Assembly (NCBI GenBank): GCA_002497905.1
Contig: DAFJ01000090.1
Location: 1 to 42,287, forward strand
DNA from: Euryarchaeota archaeon UBA251
Lineage (GTDB): Archaea; Thermoplasmatota; Poseidoniia; Poseidoniales; Thalassarchaeaceae
Length of the DNA: 42,287 bases
Reading direction: 5' to 3'
Position numbers and translations under genes: made by a program. Positions 34,401-42,287 of the stretch are shown here, piece after piece. Within the stretch, counting starts at the first letter, position 1. Each line of letters starts with the position of its first letter. Under the pieces are notes generated by a model that did no database searches, was not told the origin of the DNA, and saw only the letters and a program-made list of their open reading frames with translations.

Positions 34401-36982
34401 CCACGCATCCAATCAGAGGGGAGAAGTACCCTACCCTCCTCGTCGGTGACCTCAAGATCGCCAAGAACAATATCATTCTCGATACGCAGGTTGAGATCCG
34501 TTGTCTCATACCCATCGACGGCGAGTCCTAAATCATCTTCAAGATCAACGCGAACCTCAACACCTGACTCATCGTCCCAAGCCCAATTAGGCATAATTGG
34601 TAGGCGAATTGAGGTGACACCCCCTACTTCCTGAGAGGAGCAGTTGGCTGCGTCAAAAGAAACAAGCCCCGATGGATCGTTCGAAATCGAACAAACGTTC
34701 CCGGATTCCCATGTCAACCGTGGCGTCGAACCCTGTGTGGAGAGGAGGTCTACGTCGAGACGTAAGAGTGAAGTCGCAACATCTCCAGAAGCAGCACGAA
34801 CTATCAGATTGCGGTGGTCGCCATCTGGAACAATCGTCCCACCCTCCATCGTTGCTTCGATAACACGAGACATGTAGCGATACGTGATGTCAAGATTACT
34901 CAACATAACACGACCCGCTGAACCCGCGTGGATGGCGAATATGATGTCCGTTCCACCATCACCATTCTGGACTGCGTGAGTATTGAGAGCCGAAACCATC
35001 GCCTGATTACTCGCAACAAGGGGGTCGGTCAATACTCCAACATGCGTATACTCCATGTCTCCATCATTACCGATATCCAAGCGAACACTTGCTGGCCAAC
35101 CTTCCTCATAATTGATTACGAGATTCTGAATTACGGGCGTGACCGTAGAATCAGTAGTCGTCATCAAAGTCCGGTACTTCAGACGATTGCCTGACCCGTC
35201 AAAGGTGCTGTTGTCAAACTGCACCTCGACATTGTTCTGGACTGTTAGCCAATTAGTGCCGTTATCCGCTGAAACATGGACCTCCACCGAGGTTCCAGCT
35301 GGCTCATCCGAGAGCCAAGTTGCACGGATACGACCGATCTCAGTCCCAGTTTGAACCAGTTCACTGGACCAGTCGCCTGAGGACTCATACGCGGTCGAGT
35401 ATTGGACTTGAGACCACCATGCGACTGCTGTCGACCCAACAAGTTGTAGCTTCCATCGGAGAACCTCCCCGGTGTGAGTGAAATGAGTAGTCTGATTGTT
35501 TGTGACCTGTTCCCAATGAGTCCCATTGTCAGCTGAAACCCAATAATCGACTCTATCGCCAGCGGCTGTCGCACTCCATGAAACCTCCATATTAGCAGAT
35601 AGAATTGTCTCGCCTACATCCATAGGTAGACTAACCCATGAAGAGGTCCCCGGCATTGGTGTAATTTCGTAGGCCCACCCTGAACCGTACTCACGATACA
35701 TCGGACTAGTAGACCAAGCATAGTAGTCCTGTGTGACGAGGCGTTGACCATTGTAGTATAATCCATATCCATTCGCACTGATTGACGTGGTGCCCTGCTG
35801 CTTGGTCAGAGTAGAGCCAAGAGTTCCTGTTATCGCATAAGCTTCCAAACGATCCTGCTGCCAGGATGCATAACTACGGAAGTAAACATAGGACCCATTC
35901 ACGACCATGCCACGCGGCGTCCCAGATGTACTGAAATAATTGTAGTAAAGTGTCGCATTCCGCTCAAAGGTTCCATCCTCTGCGTGATAAGCAACGACTC
36001 TGTTTAGCAGATTGTGGTTGACCCAAACTACATCCCTAGTGCGGTCATAAGAGATCCCAGAATAATCGCCATGGTTGTTCGAAGATGGATCATGAACAGC
36101 GAGGCAAGTCCAAGTCGTAGGGTAGCGGATATCGAATTCAACAATTCTGTGATACTGCGAAGAAGTAGAAGAGTAGTAGGTGGTAAGAAGACCAAAGGCA
36201 CGCTCATCATCACTGATAGCCCAGTCACGAATCCCATAACCAGACCAAGTGAAAGGCAAACTAGGAAGAGAGCACCCACTTAGATCGAGCGATATCAGGC
36301 CATTGTTCATCGAAGCGCCTTGAACCTGAGTACCATTGTTAGCATGCAAGAGACGCAACATCGAGTTGATATTAGATGCGCGAAGATCAGATGAAACAAT
36401 CCAGTCACGATAGGTGAATGACGCGCCGGCATAAGTCCCAGCAGTTGCAGCACTGACTGATCTCTGCTGAGAAAATCTAGATTCAGTGGCATTGGATGAA
36501 TGGGGCTGACGTATCGTGAACGAAGAATTGTCTGACCAAGCGGATGAAACAGAGGTGGTCGTCATTGAATCTAGGCCATAACCATCGAAATCCGTATCCG
36601 GAGAAGCCATACCCAAAGCAAGGTCATCTGCTCTCGGATCAACACCGTTTGATGTTCCTTCTGCCCAGTCTGCACGATTCTGTGAAATAACCTGGTTCCA
36701 ACCAGTAGATGATGCACCGGAAAGTGTAACCTCTGCATCGAGGACCTCTGCACCATTTGGCAAAGTCACCATGATATTGCGTGCAGGGGAGCCCGGAGAT
36801 GCAAGAGCAATAGGGCTCGTACTGCCATCTGAGAAAGTGTAGATATGACGGGCAGCTGGATCTGCACTAACCTCTGTCGTGGACCCTAACAGAGGCACCA
36901 TCGATGCGAGAACAAAAAGACAGACGAGGCTGATGGCGCTTATGCGCCCCCGGCCAACAATCCATCCAGCGTTCCCACTCAT
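31415..36982 (-). CDS. Giant surface protein with proline-rich, EF-hand cytoplasmic tail
   Basis: A 1855-residue protein. A signal peptide covers residues about 1-40 (ISAISLVCLFVLASMVPLLG). The ectodomain of about 1600 residues is beta-rich. Its N-terminal part (about 60-460) has YVY/Gly/Ser-rich strands compatible with a propeller-like fold. Next are two similar Ig-like units with VSADNGT-x2-W motifs near residues 485 and 570, then several further beta-sandwich modules. One membrane span lies at about 1648-1670 (LLYLAALFGLIFGTIMLVLY). The tail of about 185 residues has poly-Pro runs, a helical motif WTDEQLTAQGWSPQQIAAW, and a canonical EF-hand loop from Asp1832 to Glu1843 (DSDGNRYLTTAE). The function is unknown; adhesion or substrate capture with intracellular Ca2+ sensing is possible. 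Confidence 0.85.
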   Translation of the reverse strand: MSGNAGWIVGRGRISAISLVCLFVLASMVPLLGSTTEVSADPAARHIYTFSDGSTSPIALASPGSPARNIMVTLPNGAEVLDAEVTLSGASSTGWNQVISQNRADWAEGTSNGVDPRADDLALGMASPDTDFDGYGLDSMTTTSVSSAWSDNSSFTIRQPHSSNATESRFSQQRSVSAATAGTYAGASFTYRDWIVSSDLRASNINSMLRLLHANNGTQVQGASMNNGLISLDLSGCSLPSLPFTWSGYGIRDWAISDDERAFGLLTTYYSSTSSQYHRIVEFDIRYPTTWTCLAVHDPSSNNHGDYSGISYDRTRDVVWVNHNLLNRVVAYHAEDGTFERNATLYYNYFSTSGTPRGMVVNGSYVYFRSYASWQQDRLEAYAITGTLGSTLTKQQGTTSISANGYGLYYNGQRLVTQDYYAWSTSPMYREYGSGWAYEITPMPGTSSWVSLPMDVGETILSANMEVSWSATAAGDRVDYWVSADNGTHWEQVTNNQTTHFTHTGEVLRWKLQLVGSTAVAWWSQVQYSTAYESSGDWSSELVQTGTEIGRIRATWLSDEPAGTSVEVHVSADNGTNWLTVQNNVEVQFDNSTFDGSGNRLKYRTLMTTTDSTVTPVIQNLVINYEEGWPASVRLDIGNDGDMEYTHVGVLTDPLVASNQAMVSALNTHAVQNGDGGTDIIFAIHAGSAGRVMLSNLDITYRYMSRVIEATMEGGTIVPDGDHRNLIVRAASGDVATSLLRLDVDLLSTQGSTPRLTWESGNVCSISNDPSGLVSFDAANCSSQEVGGVTSIRLPIMPNWAWDDESGVEVRVDLEDDLGLAVDGYETTDLNLRIENDIVLGDLEVTDEEGRVLLPSDWMRGGRNATFSGTIAFEDTARYPKPGEFGMRVVGQNLTLDGQPLEERKSFVNQTNPSYGLYSMSFQTPFQSSPGGMLFQVETFSMQNGSTYVNPNQNTVKLVLDGVSPLVIGATPSEGSEMHAGSQPISIMIQDSVDPPEEITVHYWIENQSDLNYNKVPDPSEYSQMLFRSPEIQAGGINIFNGIIDDSWNVHKERVSIYVTGQDTSGNSIALGGDAVCPEPPSPCNKDRSGVSDWTEDLTSYITREEFEPRLISENSTIIGHDDETPLHPGIQYTARLRIQDGNGWNDIRTIQLALAGNLNDPRQSIYGNVTLDANGATTIDFESGGDGLAVSNLYTSYGPDPFDTSDDPSTLFVDLRFQLTWWFPEEFDTDGSQTFIPVVEVTDWPCNEGEVVPCHDDRGGLGFDEWSLDNDLRFDMEPGHLTAVDLATGRNVFVSEGGEPALIAAGQVVRIEGRLLFSEDQIPAPGGACDIVVADLENTWSAVPRDDGHFTLDILVPNLQSGYLDASMILEALPGLATDETSTTPRLQLSVDGTPPEIDSISPNGDVRIDQANQVNVNLFTTDSSGFDDSIMTVLHYRVRAGSSEISRGSAPLSDLTIIQSNAMWSGKIDFTDGGATPLLPGYIVDVWVTGADRAGNPYENIANSELQPFDSWRLVRIGPSIDLPTSIIRWSEPSPVGGENVTLSIEGLNDVDEEGMVLFQIQQEISPGIWADVDGASTELRIMAGSTYNAAIDMTTRTVQEPEVERFRIVARDGHIDVDMMTLESLQIQPYQARDGAALAEQIEESQVTFLLYLAALFGLIFGTIMLVLYRQEMNSEGEEDSEGGIQGEEQTALVEAESKGKSRSPPPPPSGVAMAPPPPPGLNQPVSPPPPAAAPPAAAPPAPVVEAPSQPAPLQWTDEQLTAQGWSPQQIAAWRVQQAQNAYSQGSTATEVTGGNTAARFSERVVDHVMRQHGITDRNAFLAAAEFFDSDGNRYLTTAELSKAAEALGEVR

Positions 36983-37030
36983 GCTACTCGATGAGCCTCA
37001 TGCAACTTGAATATCACCATGCCCGGACAG

Positions 37031-40000
37031 TCATGTCGTTGCACGGTCATCGTATCTGATAGGGGAACCACCGTTACCCCGAATGCCATCAAGAAGATCG
37101 TCCTCGATTTCGAAGTGATCATTCAACCAATCGCCATCAGTATCATAGTTGAACGGATGAGTACCATCCGCTACTTGGTCTCCGTCGATATCCAAGAGAT
37201 ACCATCCCCAAACAAACTCCCCATTACCTAGATTGGGAAGATGGTTCTCATCACCAAAGGTTCGATTCCAAGGGTCAGTCCACTCTCCAAATACAAGCTG
37301 GATGTTGTCCTCGTAGGTCTGCTCCATGTAATCTGGATCGTTATCTAACACAATATGAGCATAGAGTTGGTCGGTTGTATTGACCTTATTCATCCGCATG
37401 TAATTTGTATTGACTGGATTCTGTAGACAGAAGCCCAAAAGGTGCTCTCGGAATTGCCACCATTCCTCGATAGGAGACCCATCACAATCAAGCAATGGAG
37501 TCTGACGGACTAGAGCTGCATTCGAGAGGCTGACGTTAGTAATTCCAAAGAATTCCTGGAAATTATTGTAACGAATATACACACATACTGCACCACTACA
37601 GTCCCAACCTCCATCATTATCTGGATCTTCCATTGCATCATTTGGATTAGTCGGATCCATACTAACCCAAGTCCAATCCAAAGTTGCCCTCTGTATTGAT
37701 TGATCACCTTGAGAATCGGTAGACACTGTCAATGGCTTCCAATTGTCTTGACCTATCTCTTGCCAGATTACGCTTACCTGTTGATATGATGACCAATTAC
37801 TGTTGGTTTCATTCCAACCATGAGCATACTCATACCAATCAGGTAGCATGTCACCATCTGTATCATTGTCTATTGGATTACTACCATACTTGAACACCTC
37901 ACGACCATCCGAGAAGTTTCCATCAAAGTCGTAGATTTGGTTTCCATCGACGTCCATGAAGATACGACGACGGTCGTCCCCATCAGAATCTGAGAGGATT
38001 GGATTTGTCTGATTACGGTACTCCATCGCATTAGTGAACCAGAGGTAGGAGTTACCGGGAGACATCTGGTCCTCGACCGGCCCCTCTGTGAAGACACGGT
38101 CCTGCCAAGTACCCTGTGCCGCAACGGGCTTTGTACTATCTCGGTCAAACCAACCATCTTCATCTGCATCATAATCAACATCTAGAGGATTGACTGGATT
38201 CGTCGTCCACCTGTAGTCATTAGCGGGCATAGTGTTCCGGTACAACGCGTAACAGAATTCCCAACCGTCAGGCAAACCGTCACCGTCTGAGTCCGGATGA
38301 GTTGGGTCCGAGATTCCTAGAAGGCTGAGATTGAAATTATCTGCATAAGCAGTGTTGATTCTCTGAACACGTTCAGACGATTTGATGTCCTTTGAAACAA
38401 AGGCATTGTACAAAGCCTGAGTAGCCTGCTCTTCCGTCATCCCTCCTTCCTGCATCATCGCATCGATCGCATCCTGGCCGAAGGTTCTCAACGTGACACC
38501 TGCATCGATATTGTTGATTTCTGAGAACTTCCCGTAGCTGCGAGATTCATACTCACGGAGGTTGGTAAATCGTTCCTCATCATCGATTCCACCGTTGCCA
38601 TTACAATCGTAAGAATCCTCATCTGAGTCCGCATCAATATCCGTACCAGTCAATGGATTCATACTCCAAATATTAGCATCGAGATCCCACTCGGTAAACC
38701 AATACTCATACCCATCCAACATACCATCATCATCAGTGTCGGGATCGTTGGGGTCAGTAATCCCCAGTAAGGTCGCGAGTAGAGGTGGTGCGAATCCACT
38801 AGTCTGCCAATCATTATATTGTGATATTGCGATTGATGCGCGACCTTCCTTGCTAAACAGAATCCGATAAATTCGACTCGTGGCTTCATTCGGATCCACA
38901 ATAGCAGCCTCTTCCCACATCTTGGGAGCATCGGGTGGAGCAAGCCCTCCATTCACAGGGTTGGCATGGGTAAGGTTCAGTTCCTCTAAATCCGTTACAG
39001 CATCCTGATCTCCATCGTATCCACCATCTCCTGCGACAAGAGGATTCAATGTCCACTCCTCATTTGTCTCATTCCAAGCGGTGAACAGGAGTTCGATGCC
39101 ATCGAGAAGGCCATCACCATCTGTATCTGCATTGTTTGGATCCGTTGTTGGCCCGGTAAGGTTGTACTGTTCATTGGACATAAACGAACCAAAGGAGAGA
39201 TTTCCACCCGCACTACTCCAAGCCTGAGGAGTAGTCACTGAAGGTGTAACTAGAAGGTAAAACTGTGGAGACGATACAATACTACTAACCTCGTTATCCT
39301 CGTTTTTGATACTCGCATACTCCTCCCAATTGGTCAAACCATCTCCATCAGGATCCCCTGCTGCATCCTCTTCATTGGCGGGATTCAGCGTCCATTCCTC
39401 ACTGAAAGAATCCCATCGAGAGAACCAGACCTCCCAGCCATCGGGCATACCATCGTTATCTGAGTCTGATTGTAAGGGATCTAAGGACCCCTGATCTGCA
39501 GTAACTGGTACCATAGCCTGGACATCATCGGAAGATTGCTGGCCAAAGGAAGTTGTCGGACCAGAGGCCCAACTAGAATCAAACAATGCAGTTACGAAAC
39601 CATCCGGATGTGGTTGCCCATCCGTACTCGCATTAGCGAGTAGGATTCGATCAATAATATGGTATTCCATCCAATTATTGAGTGCCTCATCCGGACCAAT
39701 AATTCCATCACGATTCACATCGTATCCATCTCCATCTGGATTATTCAGTGCATCAGAACCATTCATGGGATTGATACCAGCATTACTCGGAATCCATTGA
39801 CAACTGTAACGAGCCTCCCAACCATCAGGTAGCCCATCTCCATCCGAATCAATATCATTCGGATCCACTGCAGTCCAGTTGGCAGCTGCTTCAGCAGTCT
39901 CCCCACGTAGAGGATCACCCTCGAGACGTATCTGATCAAGGATAATTTGCCAATTGTATTCGCAAAGATTCGTCAAACCATCCCCATCGGCATCCTCATC

Positions 40001-40600
40001 GGCGTCGGTGGCATCAAAGGGGTCGAGAGACCAATCGTTACCTCCTGTGAAGTCGGCACCTATCCACCGGCGATTTTGGATTTCCCAGCCGTCAGGCATA
40101 CCGTCTCCATCAGTGTCCGTATTACTCGGATCTGTGGGCAAATCTGTACCGCCAGAACTTCCGGTAGAAATCCAGCCGTTAAGATACACTGAGGCAGCAG
40201 CCTGACCCTTAGAATCGTCACAGAGGTAATCCCCGTTCAGGTAATAGCAAGTAAAGTTCGTATCAGCATAGAACCAGCCCCAGTATTCTGACCCGTCAGA
40301 AAGGCCATCCCCGTCTGTGTCTGTATTGAGTGGGTCGGTCCCGTTGAAACCCTCGGCAGTAGTTGCAATGAATCGGTACTCATCGAGATTAGTCCAAGGA
40401 CGATCAACATAATTGGAAGATGGATCAAAACGAACACCATCGTTGTCACGGTCTAAGTCACGGTCATATGGATCGGTTGGATCTAGATCATAGGCGAACT
40501 CCCAACCATCTGGCATCCCATCCTCATCAGAATCGTTAGAGAGTGGGTCTATCGGGGCGATATTTGCAAAACGCCCTGGATCGATACCGGCATAGAGTTT
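37031..40600 (-). repeat. Tandem Asp-rich (TSP3-like) protein repeat block
   Basis: About ten imperfect units with the DPxxxDxDxDGxxDGWE core, spaced roughly 60-150 residues apart. Many are followed by a second W-x-LNP plus DxDGDG half-motif. Spacer lengths and sequences vary, so the units are old and diverged rather than recently duplicated, and nucleotide identity between them is low outside the core. Confidence 0.7.
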
Positions 40601-42287
40601 AGACACGTTGTTCATAGTTCCGAGAGCGATACTCTGAATCGGCCCTGGAATCCTAGTGTGACCCTCTTGAATCCCGAAAATCATTGCGTGACTCCCCTCC
40701 AAAACCCAGGTCCCTGCGGCTGAACCCACGATGAGCTGATTATCAGCAATCAAAATCGAACGAATATCGTTACCTCCATCCTGATCAAGATCCACATTTT
40801 CCATTCGTTCACGATTGAAAGCGTTGAAGGGATCATTCGGGCCAGTTACTAGATCATAAGCGTGAAGCCCTCCAGCAGTCCCGACCCAGAGTATCTGTTG
40901 GTTGGTAATCTGCCCATCTTCGTCACGGGGTCCATCGATCTCGAGAACATTCACAATCGCAGATTTTGAAGTATTGAAGGGGTCAGCTGGGCGAACAAAC
41001 TGTTCGGCCGTCACATTATCGAATATCCAATAGGGCTCAGCGCCCCCTTGAAGATCGCTAGTATTCCAAGCAAGAAGACCATGGCTACTACCCACATAGA
41101 GAACCTGGGGGGCGCCAGTCACGGAGACATGAGCGGCAGAGAGTAAACGAGCACCTCCGAAATCGGAAAGTTTAGACTCCAGTTCAACGGAGCGTTCTGG
41201 TGAACCAATTTGCCCGGTGGTTTCCACAGGAATGACCCAAACCTCGCCATTAGGTCCACCTCCAATCATGGACATCATCGAACCACCTAGATTCAACGGG
41301 TTGAGATTTAAAATCGGACCTGTTTCGATAGATATGAGTGAATTCTGGGCTACAAGCCCTGAGGAATCAAGGGCAAGCGTGTGGAATCCAATATTTGTAC
41401 CCAACAGCAAATGTTCCCCTGTAGGGTGGTCCCATAGGTACATCGCGTTGAGGTTGACACCTGCCGGGAGTTCAAATGAAGTGGTCTGATCAGCATCCAA
41501 ATTCAATACTGAAACACCATACCTTGTTCCAAGTACAATCTGCTGACGCTCATCCACGCTGATGGCTTCGACCACATCATGGTGGAGGAGAGCTGGAGAA
41601 GTTCCCTGATCATAGATGCGGATGGGTTGCAAAGTAAGGCCATGAATGACTGACTTCAAACCTGAGCGGACTCCATACCCGTCGTCATCGTGCACCCTAT
41701 ACTCCTGAAGATTGCTAAATGCCTCACCCAATGCGATTGTACCTAACGAGGTGTCGGGAGTAATCTGGCCATCACGATCTACATCCCAACCATCTAGGTC
41801 AGCATCTAGAATCGCATCACTACTGTTCAATGGATCAAGTCCAAAGTAGACTTCCCAACCATCGATGATACCATCTCCACGGCGACTTTGGCTTTCGAGT
41901 TGCGCGCCCGACCAATAGTAGTCATCCGAATCATTGCGCAGCGGATTGGTTCCAAGCCAACCGCTGTTGAGATCCCTGATGCCACGATCGAAATCAGTGC
42001 AAGCTCCATCGACAATAGTACCCATATCTCCGAAGCAACGAAGCCCGTCAATCTCAGTCACCCAATCAGATGGAGCACCGTAATTGTACTCCTCTGAATT
42101 TGTGTAGGCCTCCTGATCTTCAATGATGCCATCGCTATTTACATCAAATCCATCACCGCATCCAAGTTCATAGTCAGAACAACGATCTGAATCGAGAAGC
42201 CCATCCGATGGATCAAGTGGGTCAAATACGGAACATTCCCATGCAAAGGATGCGTTCTGGAATCCAACGCCCTCATTCAAACACATG
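37031..42287 (-). CDS. Partial giant Asp-rich repeat surface protein with internal propeller-like region
   Basis: At least 1751 residues; the 5' end lies beyond the window, so the ATG at 42286 need not be the start. About a dozen repeats carry the thrombospondin type 3-like core DxDxDGxxDGWE, for example DSDGDGLPDGWE and DTDGDGMPDGWE, usually preceded by DPxxxD. Such loops bind calcium. Between visible residues about 225 and 585 the repeats stop and six strand motifs of the type hhhGTxxGhxxh appear (IVLGTRYGVSVL, LLLGTNIGFHTL, LYVGSSHGLLAW, LWVGTAGGLHAY and others), consistent with a beta-propeller. No anchor is seen at the C-terminus, which ends RYDDRATT. It precedes the EF-hand protein by 48 bp on the same strand. 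Confidence 0.85.
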   Translation of the reverse strand, partial: MCLNEGVGFQNASFAWECSVFDPLDPSDGLLDSDRCSDYELGCGDGFDVNSDGIIEDQEAYTNSEEYNYGAPSDWVTEIDGLRCFGDMGTIVDGACTDFDRGIRDLNSGWLGTNPLRNDSDDYYWSGAQLESQSRRGDGIIDGWEVYFGLDPLNSSDAILDADLDGWDVDRDGQITPDTSLGTIALGEAFSNLQEYRVHDDDGYGVRSGLKSVIHGLTLQPIRIYDQGTSPALLHHDVVEAISVDERQQIVLGTRYGVSVLNLDADQTTSFELPAGVNLNAMYLWDHPTGEHLLLGTNIGFHTLALDSSGLVAQNSLISIETGPILNLNPLNLGGSMMSMIGGGPNGEVWVIPVETTGQIGSPERSVELESKLSDFGGARLLSAAHVSVTGAPQVLYVGSSHGLLAWNTSDLQGGAEPYWIFDNVTAEQFVRPADPFNTSKSAIVNVLEIDGPRDEDGQITNQQILWVGTAGGLHAYDLVTGPNDPFNAFNRERMENVDLDQDGGNDIRSILIADNQLIVGSAAGTWVLEGSHAMIFGIQEGHTRIPGPIQSIALGTMNNVSKLYAGIDPGRFANIAPIDPLSNDSDEDGMPDGWEFAYDLDPTDPYDRDLDRDNDGVRFDPSSNYVDRPWTNLDEYRFIATTAEGFNGTDPLNTDTDGDGLSDGSEYWGWFYADTNFTCYYLNGDYLCDDSKGQAAASVYLNGWISTGSSGGTDLPTDPSNTDTDGDGMPDGWEIQNRRWIGADFTGGNDWSLDPFDATDADEDADGDGLTNLCEYNWQIILDQIRLEGDPLRGETAEAAANWTAVDPNDIDSDGDGLPDGWEARYSCQWIPSNAGINPMNGSDALNNPDGDGYDVNRDGIIGPDEALNNWMEYHIIDRILLANASTDGQPHPDGFVTALFDSSWASGPTTSFGQQSSDDVQAMVPVTADQGSLDPLQSDSDNDGMPDGWEVWFSRWDSFSEEWTLNPANEEDAAGDPDGDGLTNWEEYASIKNEDNEVSSIVSSPQFYLLVTPSVTTPQAWSSAGGNLSFGSFMSNEQYNLTGPTTDPNNADTDGDGLLDGIELLFTAWNETNEEWTLNPLVAGDGGYDGDQDAVTDLEELNLTHANPVNGGLAPPDAPKMWEEAAIVDPNEATSRIYRILFSKEGRASIAISQYNDWQTSGFAPPLLATLLGITDPNDPDTDDDGMLDGYEYWFTEWDLDANIWSMNPLTGTDIDADSDEDSYDCNGNGGIDDEERFTNLREYESRSYGKFSEINNIDAGVTLRTFGQDAIDAMMQEGGMTEEQATQALYNAFVSKDIKSSERVQRINTAYADNFNLSLLGISDPTHPDSDGDGLPDGWEFCYALYRNTMPANDYRWTTNPVNPLDVDYDADEDGWFDRDSTKPVAAQGTWQDRVFTEGPVEDQMSPGNSYLWFTNAMEYRNQTNPILSDSDGDDRRRIFMDVDGNQIYDFDGNFSDGREVFKYGSNPIDNDTDGDMLPDWYEYAHGWNETNSNWSSYQQVSVIWQEIGQDNWKPLTVSTDSQGDQSIQRATLDWTWVSMDPTNPNDAMEDPDNDGGWDCSGAVCVYIRYNNFQEFFGITNVSLSNAALVRQTPLLDCDGSPIEEWWQFREHLLGFCLQNPVNTNYMRMNKVNTTDQLYAHIVLDNDPDYMEQTYEDNIQLVFGEWTDPWNRTFGDENHLPNLGNGEFVWGWYLLDIDGDQVADGTHPFNYDTDGDWLNDHFEIEDDLLDGIRGNGGSPIRYDDRATT

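Noticed and set aside
1..42287. CRISPR, insertion sequence, prophage or defence island
   Set aside because: No spaced direct repeats, transposase, integrase or nuclease-helicase defence motifs are seen on either strand.

Overview
The window looks like chromosomal DNA of a planktonic euryarchaeon, most likely Marine Group II (Candidatus Poseidoniales, Thermoplasmatota) or a close relative. The archaeal markers are a type II glyceraldehyde-3-phosphate dehydrogenase, archaeal PheT, archaeal-type GluRS, uS15 with the archaeal N-terminal extension, RNase P protein Rpp21, the archaeosine synthase motif and a UPF0201 protein. A bacterial-type zinc adenylate kinase and DnaJ sit beside them, as is common in Thermoplasmatota. 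Very large secreted proteins with a single C-terminal anchor and little intergenic DNA also fit this group. The lineage is inferred from gene content; no marker tree was run.

Layout. (1) Positions 1-10209, minus strand, are a tight run read from gap: gap, a giant membrane-anchored subtilisin-like protease, adk, rnp4 (Rpp21), a YhbY/CRM RNA-binding protein, an ArsB/NhaD-type ion transporter and a zinc-ribbon/TPR protein. (2) Positions 10311-20356, plus strand: a glutamate synthase-like GXGXG protein, pheT, a surface protein, rnhB, a glutamyl-tRNA synthetase and a second surface protein ending in a zinc ribbon. (3) Positions 20357-23614, minus strand: arcS, rps15 and a protein in the usual RecJ-like position that appears to lack catalytic aspartates. 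(4) Positions 23703-25709, plus strand: a third single-span surface protein. (5) Positions 25710-28860, minus strand: glycosyltransferase, membrane zinc-ribbon protein, dnaJ. (6) Positions 28966-30932: a UPF0201 gene, a pyroglutamyl-peptidase/Nudix fusion and a small membrane protein. (7) Positions 30936-42287, minus strand: two giant surface proteins, one cut by the window edge, and a small helical protein.

About half of the window (about 21.7 of 42.3 kb) encodes six large exported proteins interspersed with translation, RNA-processing and central-metabolism genes. Five of the six have an ectodomain of Ig-like or similar beta modules, a C-terminal membrane anchor and a cytoplasmic tail. Two tails are proline-rich, and one of those ends in a canonical EF-hand loop. 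The sixth is a calcium-binding-type Asp-rich repeat array with a probable beta-propeller inside it. The protease, glycosyltransferase, surface proteins and pyroglutamyl peptidase could serve a particle- or protein-degrading heterotrophic life, but that link is inferred.

No rRNA, tRNA, CRISPR array, insertion sequence or prophage is visible. No gene-free stretch exceeds about 110 bp. The most notable observations are the Pcp-Nudix fusion, a perfect 10+10 bp inverted repeat in the gap/GXGXG divergent promoter region, the permuted and degenerate glutamate synthase-like protein, the inactive-looking RecJ/Cdc45-like protein next to rps15, and the EF-hand cytoplasmic tail.
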